Below, piece after piece: positions 57,009-64,000 of a stretch of DNA of 64,000 nt. Position numbers and translations under genes: made by a program. The stretch's first letter is position 1, and every line of letters starts with the position of its first letter. A model generated the notes under the pieces. It did not search any database and had not been told where the DNA came from. It saw only the letters and a list, made by a program, of their open reading frames with translations. This stretch comes from Sva-07 sp963752815 (lineage in GTDB: Bacteria > Actinomycetota > Acidimicrobiia > Acidimicrobiales > Ilumatobacteraceae): contig CAVVZI010000015.1 in NCBI GenBank assembly GCA_963752815.1, positions 62,001-126,000 of the forward strand. Direction: 5' to 3'.

Positions 57009-58220
57009 TCACTCGATGCGCAGGCCCGAGATCGCCCGGGAGATCACCAGCTGCTGGATCTCGCTCGTGCCCTCGAAGATCGTGTGGATCTTGGCATCAC
57101 GGTGCCAGCGCTCCACCGGGTACTCGCGGGTGTAGCCGTAACCGCCGAGGATCTGGATGGCCTCCTCGGTGACGCGGACGGCGGTCTCCGACGCCTTCCA
57201 CTTCGACATCGAGCCCTCGGCGTTCTTGAACGTGCCGTTCTTCGACAGCCAGGCCGCACGCCAGATCAGCAGGCGGCTGGCGTCGATCTCGGTCGCCATG
57301 TTGGCGAGCTTGAAGGCGATCGCCTGGTTCATGATGATCGGCTTGCCGAACGCGTGGCGCTCCTTGGCGTAGTCGAGGGAGTACTCGTACGCGGCACGGG
57401 CGACACCGAGCGCCTGGGCGCCGACGGTCGGGCGGGTGGCCTCGAACGTGGCCATCGCCGGCTGCTTGCCGGTGTGCTCCTTGTTGCGCGCCCGGGCGAG
57501 CTTCTCGTCGAGCTTCTCCTTGCCCCCGAGCAGGCACGAGCCGGGCACCTTCACGTCGTCGAGGACCACCTCGGACGTGTGGCTGGCACGGATCCCGTGC
57601 TTCTTGTACTTCTGACCCATCGACAGGCCCGGCGTGTTCGGCGGGACGACGAAGCTCGCCTGTCCCTTCGAACCGAGGGTGGGGTCGACCGTCGCCACCA
57701 CCACGTGCACGTTGGCGATGCCACCGTTGGTGATCCACGCCTTGGTGCCGTTGATCGTCCACTCGTCCTTGGCCTCGTCGTACACGGCGCGGGTGCGCAG
57801 GCTCGACACGTCGGAACCGGCATCGGGCTCGCTGACGCAGAACGCACCGAGCTTCACATCGTCGGCCGTGCCGTAGCACTGCGGGACCCACTCGATGATC
57901 TGCTCGGGTGTCCCGTTGCCGGCGATTCCGGCCGCGGCGAGCCCCGAGCCCATGATCGCCATGCCGATGCCGGCGTCGCCCCAGAAGATCTCCTCGACCG
58001 CGACCGGCAACGTGAGTCCGGTCGGATCGGCCATCGCGTTCATGATGAAGTCGATGCCGTACAGACCGATCTGGGCGGCCTCCTCGACGACCGGCCACGG
58101 GAACTCCTCGCGCTCGTCCCACTCGTGCGCGGCGGGACGGATGACGTTCTCGGAGAAGTCGTGAACCCACTTCTGCAGTTGCAACTGGTCTTCGTTGAGG
58201 TTCAGCGAGAAGTCGGTCAT
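57009..58220 (-). CDS. Acyl-CoA dehydrogenase
   Basis: The 403-aa protein has all parts of the family: N-terminal helical domain (LNEDQLQLQKWVHDFSENVI), the FAD/substrate-binding segment LGAFCVSEPDAGSDVSSLRT, the middle beta domain (WITNGGIANVHVVVATVD), then GRP-type C-terminal helices with YAKERHAFGKPIIMNQAIAF, LGGYGYTREYPVERWHRDAK and IFEGTSEIQQLVISRA. The Glu in IFEGTSE is the usual catalytic base position. It oxidises acyl-CoA at C2-C3 and passes electrons to ETF. The chain-length preference is unknown. A palindromic operator lies directly upstream. Confidence 0.92.
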   Translation of the reverse strand: MTDFSLNLNEDQLQLQKWVHDFSENVIRPAAHEWDEREEFPWPVVEEAAQIGLYGIDFIMNAMADPTGLTLPVAVEEIFWGDAGIGMAIMGSGLAAAGIAGNGTPEQIIEWVPQCYGTADDVKLGAFCVSEPDAGSDVSSLRTRAVYDEAKDEWTINGTKAWITNGGIANVHVVVATVDPTLGSKGQASFVVPPNTPGLSMGQKYKKHGIRASHTSEVVLDDVKVPGSCLLGGKEKLDEKLARARNKEHTGKQPAMATFEATRPTVGAQALGVARAAYEYSLDYAKERHAFGKPIIMNQAIAFKLANMATEIDASRLLIWRAAWLSKNGTFKNAEGSMSKWKASETAVRVTEEAIQILGGYGYTREYPVERWHRDAKIHTIFEGTSEIQQLVISRAISGLRIE

Positions 58221-58229
58221 GAGCTCTAA

Positions 58230-58245
58230 GTTACCGGTCGGTAAC
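58230..58245. promoter_or_regulatory. TetR-type operator gttaccggtcggtaac upstream of the acyl-CoA dehydrogenase
   Basis: The 16-bp palindrome is symmetric except at its central two bases and lies 9 bp upstream of the dehydrogenase ATG. A half-site tcggtaact follows at 58261-58269, 23 bp further and toward the divergent esterase gene. TTACCG...CGGTAA sites bind TetR regulators of fatty-acid and steroid degradation genes. The regulator itself is not in the window. Confidence 0.6.
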
Positions 58246-58313
58246 GTCGTTGTCTACCCATCGGTAACTTGCGGGTCCGCAGCGGCGAATCGACGCTGAC
58301 TACGGTGCGTCGC

Positions 58314-60448
58314 ATGGGGATACGAGGGGGACTCTGCATCGCCGCGGCGCTGGTCGTCGCATCGTGCAGCGGGAGCGGAAACGACGCCGTCGACAACAGC
58401 ACGCTTCCGCCGCTGACCACGACTGCCGACTCGGTGGCGGCGACCGACGGCCCGGCGACGACCACCGGCGCACCAGCGCAGACGACCACGACCGAGGCTC
58501 CGTCCACTCCGGCCGACGCCGCCACCGTGGCGGCGATCGAGGCCGCGGTCGCGTCCGGACCCGACGGTTGTGATCCGCTCGACACGCGCCAGTGCGTGCT
58601 CCCGTTCCCGAGCGACGCCTACCTCGTCGACGATGCTTCGACGCCGAGCGGTCATCGGGTGGCGTTCCCCGCTGCGGCCCTTCCGACCAATGCGCAGGGC
58701 GTCACGGTCGACCCGGCGGCGTGGAACCGCGAAGACGGCTTCAGCGCCAACGCCTCGCTGCTCACCTACGTCGCCGATCTCGACCCGACGAACCTGCCCA
58801 CGTGGACCGATCTCGGCGCGTCGCTCGACGACGACGCGACGGTCGTGCTCGTCGACACCTCGACCGGTGAACGGGTACCTCTGTGGGCCGAACCCGACGC
58901 CGGCGCAGACGACCCGACCGAACGACTCCTCGTGATCCACCCGGCGATCAGCCTCGCGCCCGAGACGACGTACGCCGTTGCCCTGCGGGATCTGCGCACG
59001 ACCGCCGGCGCGCCGATCGCCGTCTCGCCCGTGTTCACCGCGTACCGCGATCGGCTGACCACCGACATCGACGCGATCGAGTCTCGACGCCCCGCGATGG
59101 AGGACACGTTCGCGGCGTTGGAGGCCGCCGGCGTGGGGCGGGCCGATCTCCAACTCGCCTGGAACTTCACCACCGCGAGCACCGAGAACACCACGGCGCC
59201 GATCCTGAAGATGCGCGACGAGACGATGACCGGCCTCGGCGACTCCACCCCGGAGTTCGAGATCACCTCCGTCACCGACGACCCCGAGGCCGACGGCCTG
59301 GCCCGGTTCGTCGAGGGTGTCTACAGCGTTCCCAACTACCTCACCGGCGACGGATCACCCGGGAGCGCGCTGCAACGTCGGCGCCGACGGCCTACCGGAG
59401 CAGAACCCGGATGCGGCGACCGTCCTCGCACCGTTCGCCTGTGGCATCTCCGAAACGACGATGGCGGGCACCGAACCGGCCCACCTCGTGCAGTACGGAC
59501 ACGGGTTGCTCGGCTCGAACCTCGAAGTCGACGCCGGGAACATCGTCGCCATGTCGAACGAGCACAACACCGTGTACTGCGCCACGAAGTGGGCCGGCTT
59601 CAGCGAGGACGACATCCCCACCGCGGTCACCGCGCTGGGCGACATGTCGATGTTCCCGACGTTCGTCGACCGGATGACCCAGGGGCTGCTGAACCAGCTC
59701 GTGCTCGGCCGGCTGATGCTCGCCGACAACGGTCTGATCAGCGACCCCGCATTCGCCCGGCCCGACGGCACCCCGCTGATCGACAACAGCACGCTGGTCT
59801 ACGACGGCAACAGTCAGGGCGGGATCATGGGCCTGGCGCTCGCCGGCATCTCGCAGGATTTCGAGCGGGCGGTGCTCGGCGTGGTCGGCATGAACTACTC
59901 GACGCTGCTCCCCCGGTCCGTCGACTTCGACGACCTACGAGGCGATCTTCGTCCCGGCGTACCCGAGCGCGCTCGACCGCGAGCTGCTGCTGTCGGTCAT
60001 CCAGATGATGTGGGACCGCACCGAGGGGTCCGGGTACGTCCGCCACGTCGTCGCCGATCCACTGCCCGGCACGCCTGCGAAGACGGTGCTGATGCACGTC
60101 GCGTTCGGCGACTGGCAGGTCAGCGAGCTGACGGCGATGATCGCGGCACGCACGATGGGCGTGCCGATCCATCGCCCCGTCACCGCCGACGGGCGGAGCC
60201 GGGAGGTCGAACCCGGCTGGGGGCTCGACACGCTCGAGTACCCGTCGGCCGGATCGGGTCTGGTGATCTGGGATTCGGGCTCCGACCCCATCCCGATCGA
60301 GCAGGCCGCGCCGAGCACCAGCCGCGATCCGCACAGCGACCCACGCAACGACGCCAACGTCCGGTCACAGAAGGCGACCTTCCTGTTCGACGGCGAACTC
60401 GTCGACGTGTGCACCGCCGCCGCCTGCACCGCCACCCCCGGCGACTGA
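58314..60448 (+). CDS. Secreted esterase/lipase-like lipoprotein, two frameshifts
   Basis: The protein starts MGIRGGLCIAAALVVASC, a lipoprotein signal with the lipidated Cys. A Thr/Ala-rich linker follows. The exported domain has DPLDTRQCVLPFPSDAYLVD and, after a slip near 59368, CNVGADGLPEQNPDAATVLA and the nucleophile elbow YDGNSQGG (Ser500). A second slip near 59935 leads to YEAIFVPAYPSALDRELLLS and the end at 60448. Removing one base at each place gives 710 aa. The elbow GNSQGG and the fold-like order suggest an alpha/beta hydrolase, but catalytic Asp and His are not certain. The gene is divergent from the acyl-CoA dehydrogenase. Confidence 0.72.
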
Positions 60449-60468
60449 CCCTCCACCCGGCAGGGGCT

Positions 60469-60536
60469 CGGTTCGTTCTGGCCCCGACCCCAAACGAACC
60501 GACGGTTCGTTCTGGCCCCGACCCCGAACGAACCGA
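60469..60536. repeat. Two tandem 34-bp palindromic units between convergent genes
   Basis: Units 60469-60502 and 60503-60536 differ at only one base (caaacg versus cgaacg). Each has outer arms cggttcgtt and aacgaaccg. The repeats lie between the esterase-like gene and the acyltransferase gene, ending one base before the latter's stop. They probably act as a bidirectional terminator. Confidence 0.65.
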
Positions 60537-60537
60537 G

Positions 60538-62656
60538 TTACGGCGTGGCGGCGAGTTGGAGGAGTTGCGGGGCGACCTTGTCGTAGATGAGTTCGGCGCC
60601 CGGCGTGTAGACGTGGACGCCGTCCCAGCGGTAGTTCACATTGGTGGCGATCGACTCGTCGTTGCACCACTCGGGCGGCCCCTCGACCAGCGCCACCTCG
60701 GTTCCGTACGAGTCGGCCACCTGCCCGAGGAGTTCGTTGACGTGGGCGACCCTGGAATCGTCGCCCCGCTCGGGCAGCGCCACGTTCGCCATCACATCGA
60801 ACGGGCGCATGCAGGCCGCCGGCAGGAGCGCGACCTTCGACCCTGTCGCCAGCACCGCGTCGATCCCCGACTTCACACGCGTCTTCCACTCCTCGTCGGT
60901 GGCCGCCGCGCCGAACGGATGGACGACACCGTCGATCTTCATGTCGAACACGTCCCACGCCCCGAGCACGACGAGCGTGACATCGTGACCGGCCGCGGAC
61001 GACGCCCATTCGTCCTGCCATCCCGGGCAGTACGAGCCGAGATCGATGGAGAAGTCGGCGGCCGTCATCGGCGACCCCTCGTCGTACACCCCGCAGCCCT
61101 CGACGCTGCCGTCCTTCACGTTCGGGAACGTCGACTCGATCCCGTCGGGCAGGTTGATCGCCAACGCGTGCGCCTGCGAGTCGCCGACGATGGCCAGCGT
61201 CGCCGACGTCGCCGGCGCGATCGTGTGGACCGGGCGCGAGCGTGGTGACCGGTGCCGCTCCCGCGGCCAGTGCCGCGGCGCCAGTCGCGGCCGCGGCGGG
61301 ATCGATGGTCGACGGTGCCGACGCCGCGTCCCCGTCGGCGAGTTGGACGGCTGTGTCGCCGCCGCCCTTGAACGGGTCGAACGGTTCGACGCTCACGTAG
61401 AACACGGCGAGGCAGCCGAGCACCAGCGCGCCGCCTGCGACAGGTGCGTAGAAGTTGGCATTCGGCGTCCGACTGCTCCACCAACTCCCGATCGCACCCT
61501 CGCGCACCGGGGTCTCGAGCCAGCGGTACGACGCCTCGGTCACGAAGACGGTGACCGTCATCGCCAGCACGAACCGCGACACCGACCCGTCGGTGGCATC
61601 GAAGATCACGAAGATCGGCCAGCTCCACAGATAGAGGCCATAGCTCCGCCTGCCGACCTCGACGAGCGGAGTCCACGACAGGATGCGCCGCATCCCGACC
61701 GCCGCCGGATGGACCGCCACCATGATCGCCACGAGCGACAGGATCGACACGAGCGGCAGCAGCCACTGGTACACGTACCCGGCGGTCACGTGAGCGACGG
61801 CGGCGGCGCACGCGATCATCGCCAGGGCAGCCGCGCCGATCGGATCGAGGTGCCGGCCGATCGGCGCCGAACTCGCATTCGACCAGCGCCACGGACGCCA
61901 CCAGAACGCCGCGCCGGCACCGAGCAGCAACCCGCCCGCCCGCGTGATCGTCGACAGATAGAGGAAGTTGGTGCGGTTCAGGCCCTCGAAGATCGACGGC
62001 GGTCCGCCGAGCGGCGACGGCGAATTCGAGTGCATCCAGAACATCAGCGCGAACACGCCGAAGGCGGCGCCGACGATCCACGCGCCCTTGGCCCGATGGG
62101 AGATCCCCAACCCGACGATCCCGACGAACACGAGCGGCCAGATCAGGTACCACTGCTCCTCGACGGCGAGGCTCCAGAGGTGGCGGAGCAGCGGCGGCTC
62201 ACCGGCGAAGTACGGGACGTCGCCGAGGATCTGGCCCCAGTTGCCGACGTAGAACACCGACCAGGGAATGTCGCGCCGGAGCTGCGACTGCTGCTCGGCC
62301 GAGCCGGCGAATGCGGCCCACACGGCCACGGCGACGAGCACGGCGAACAGTGCGGGCAGGAGTCGCCGGGCGCGCCGCGTCCAGAAGCCACGGAACGAGA
62401 CGCTGCCGCGCCGATCGTGTTCCTCGATCAGCAGCGACGTGATGAGGAACCCGGACACGACGAAGAACACCTCGACGCCGAAGAACCCGCCGTGCATCCA
62501 CGAGAACCCGGCGTGGTAGAGCAGCACGATCCCGACGGACAGGGCGCGGAGACCGTCGAGCGACGGCTGGTAGCCCATCCGCGGCGGACTCGGGGGCGCG
62601 GCCTCACGCCGGGGCGCACGAGCGGCGGCGGGCGAGGGGGCGAGTGTGTCGGTCAC
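60538..62656 (-). CDS. OafA/YrhL-type membrane acyltransferase with C-terminal SGNH domain, frameshifted
   Basis: The acyltransferase-3 domain has about ten hydrophobic segments: LDGLRALSVGIVLLYHAGFS, then GFFGVEVFFVVSGFLITSLL and FWTRRARRLLPALFAVLVAV. An Ala/Asp-rich linker follows. A slip near 61231 joins it to the SGNH hydrolase domain (LAIVGDSQAHALAINLPDG) ending with RWDGVHVYTPGAELI, where Asp and His complete the triad. Removing one base gives 705 aa. Such proteins O-acetylate cell-surface polysaccharide or lipid. GTG 62656 overlaps the cysS stop (GTGA), so the two are coupled. Confidence 0.85.
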
Positions 62657-64000
62657 CGGCGAATCGTCGTACCGGCTTTGGTCGTCTCGACGGTCCAGCC
62701 GGCGGCCTGGAGGTCGGCGCGGATCGCGTCGGCACGGGCGAAATCGCGCTCGGCACGGGCCGTGTCGAGCGCGGCCGCCAGCTCGGCGACGTCGGCCGGC
62801 ACGTCGGCCGGTCGGGCAAGGTCGAGACCGACGGCACCGCACATCTCGAGCACGCGGCCGCGGTCAGCTCGGCCGCCGCGGCGTCCCCCGCGTCGAGGGC
62901 GACGTTGGCGCGGCGCACCGTGTCGAAGATCAGCGCCGTCGCTTTCGGGGTGTCGAGGTCGTCGTCCATCGCTGTACGGAACGCGGCGATCACGTCGGCG
63001 TCGGGCTCGGCGGCGTCGACGCCGGCGGTTCGGGCGGCGAAGGCATCGAGGCCGGCGAGCGACGCGACCGCCGAGTCGAGCGTCTGCTGGTTGATCGTGA
63101 TCGGGCTGCGGTAGTGCGACTGCAGCAGGATCAACCGGTACGCCCGCTGGTCGTACAGCTCGATGAGGTCGAGCAGGTTCGACACGTTGCCGAGGCTCTT
63201 CGACATCTTCTCGCCCTCGGCGTCGACGACGAAGCCGTGGTGCATCCAGTGGTTGGCGAACGTCTTGCCGAGGGCGACCGCCTGGGCCCGCTCGTTCTCG
63301 TGGTGCGGGAAGCGCAGATCCTGGCCGCCGCAGTGCAGGTCGAAGCCCTCGCCGAGCAGGTCGAGGCTCATCACGACGCACTCCGAATGCCACCCCGGGC
63401 GGCCCTCGCCCCACGGTGACGGCCACGAGGGCTCGTCGGGCTTGGAGAACTTCCAGAGCACGAAGTCGGCCGGATGGCGCTTCTGGTCGGCGCCGAACAC
63501 CTCGCGCTCGCCCCCGCCGCTGCGCATGTCGTCGAGCGACTGATGGGCGAGCAGGCCGTAGTCGTCGACCGATTCGACGTCCATGTACACGCCGTCGTCG
63601 GTCAGGTACGCCTTGTCGAGCTCGACGAGCCGGCCGATCATCTCGACCATCTCCGGCACGTACTCCGTCGCGTGCGGCACGTCGGTCGGGCGCTGCCACG
63701 TTGATCCCCGCCATCGCGGTGAACCATTGCGCTTCGCACTTCGTGGTGATCTCCTGCCAGGGCCGATCCTCACGCTGGGCGCGGTTGATGATGTTGTCGT
63801 CGATGTCGGTGATGTTCGACACGAGGCGAACGTCGAGCCCGCTCCATTCGAGGTAGCGGCGCAGGATGTCGTACGTCAGCGTCGCCCGGCCGTGGCCGAG
63901 GTGCGGCGGGCCGTAGACCGTGGGCCCACAGAGGTAGATGCTGACCTTGCCCGGCTCGCGCAGAGCCAACTCACGCACGGAGCGAGTGGCGGTGTCGTAC
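62653..64000 (-). CDS. cysS: Cysteinyl-tRNA synthetase (5' end outside window), two frameshifts
   Basis: Visible are the CysS class I features: IYLCGPTVYGPPHLGHGRAT with the first zinc Cys and HIGH-like motif, VSNITDIDDNIINRAQRE, the zinc ligands in GWHSECVVMSLDLLG and HHENERAQ, KMSKSLGNV, and the C-terminal ARAERDFARADAIRADLQAA. The C-terminal extension and its ending (GTTIRR) favour CysS over the related mycothiol ligase MshC. The frame slips near 63700 and near 62857; one extra and one missing base restore it. As the gene is essential, these are almost certainly sequence errors. About 448 residues are visible, nearly the whole protein. Confidence 0.9.
   Translation of the reverse strand, partial: YDTATRSVRELALREPGKVSIYLCGPTVYGPPHLGHGRATLTYDILRRYLEWSGLDVRLVSNITDIDDNIINRAQREDRPWQEITTKCEAQWFTAMAGINVAAPDRRAARDGVRAGDGRDDRPARRARQGVPDRRRRVHGRRIGRRLRPARPSVARRHAQRRGRARGVRRRPEAPSGRLRALEVLQARRALVAVTVGRGPPGVAFGVRRDEPRPARRGLRPALRRPGSALPAPRERAGPGGRPRQDVRQPLDAPRLRRRRRGREDVEEPRQRVEPARPHRAVRPAGVPVDPAAVALPQPDHDQPADARLGGRVARRPRCLRRPNRRRRRRRARRRRDRRVPYSDGRRPRHPESDGADLRHGAPRQRRPRRGGRRGGRADRGRVLEMCGAVGLDLARPADVPADVAELAAALDTARAERDFARADAIRADLQAAGWTVETTKAGTTIRR

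Noticed and set aside
62653..64000. Mycothiol ligase MshC instead of CysS
   Set aside because: The C-terminal anticodon-side extension and ending are those of CysS; MshC is shorter at the C-terminus.

Overview
The window is GC-rich actinobacterial DNA with dense genes, frequent ATGA or GTGA stop/start overlaps and many GTG starts. Gene content points to an actinobacterium, plausibly Acidimicrobiia (Ilumatobacter-like). It includes Nei2-type glycosylase, WS/DGAT, an SCO6745-type protein, an RNA-polymerase-associated HelD/HelR helicase, a DUF222/HNH endonuclease, an LPxTG surface protein and Thr/Pro-rich lipoproteins. The order-level placement is inference from gene style.

Layout. 1-9 kb holds housekeeping and accessory genes: an FtsX-like permease end, a PPOX-type flavoenzyme, Nei2, AzlC/AzlD, a NUDIX protein, a methyltransferase, an alpha/beta hydrolase, an M23 peptidase, a lipoprotein and an MFS transporter. 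9-19.4 kb is a lipid block on the minus strand: an SCO6745-like protein, WS/DGAT, a HAD-PlsC acyltransferase, a single-chain biotin-dependent acyl-CoA carboxylase and a hotdog thioesterase. 19.4-23.5 kb holds HtrA, a metallo-beta-lactamase-fold protein and a 2,2-dialkylglycine decarboxylase-like enzyme.

23.7-45.8 kb is the most unusual part. Six plus-strand genes are joined by 4-base overlaps or a 1-base gap. They encode proteins of about 222, 3419, 758, 322, 1299 and 1337 aa. None has a visible signal peptide or catalytic signature. The 3.4k-residue protein ends in, and the last protein begins with, a histone-H1-like Lys/Ala tail. The last protein is a BNR/WD-like propeller, and a convergent gene encodes a second propeller with an acidic N-terminus. 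I know of no described system with this composition.

47.4-64 kb returns to scattered genes: HelD/HelR, an LPxTG protein with a 15-bp minisatellite, a VOC protein, a zinc metallopeptidase, an M14 lipoprotein, DUF222/HNH, DUF2252, an acyl-CoA dehydrogenase under a palindromic operator, a secreted esterase-like lipoprotein, an OafA-type acyltransferase with an SGNH domain, and cysS, cut by the window end.

Caveat. About a dozen genes, including cysS, are broken by apparent single-base frameshifts at otherwise well-conserved points. Removing or adding one base restores a multiple of three in every case, and most are resolved by removing one base. I read most of these as assembly indels and annotate the genes as single units. 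Recurrent intergenic palindromes, several with 24-4-24 architecture, mark many gene ends.
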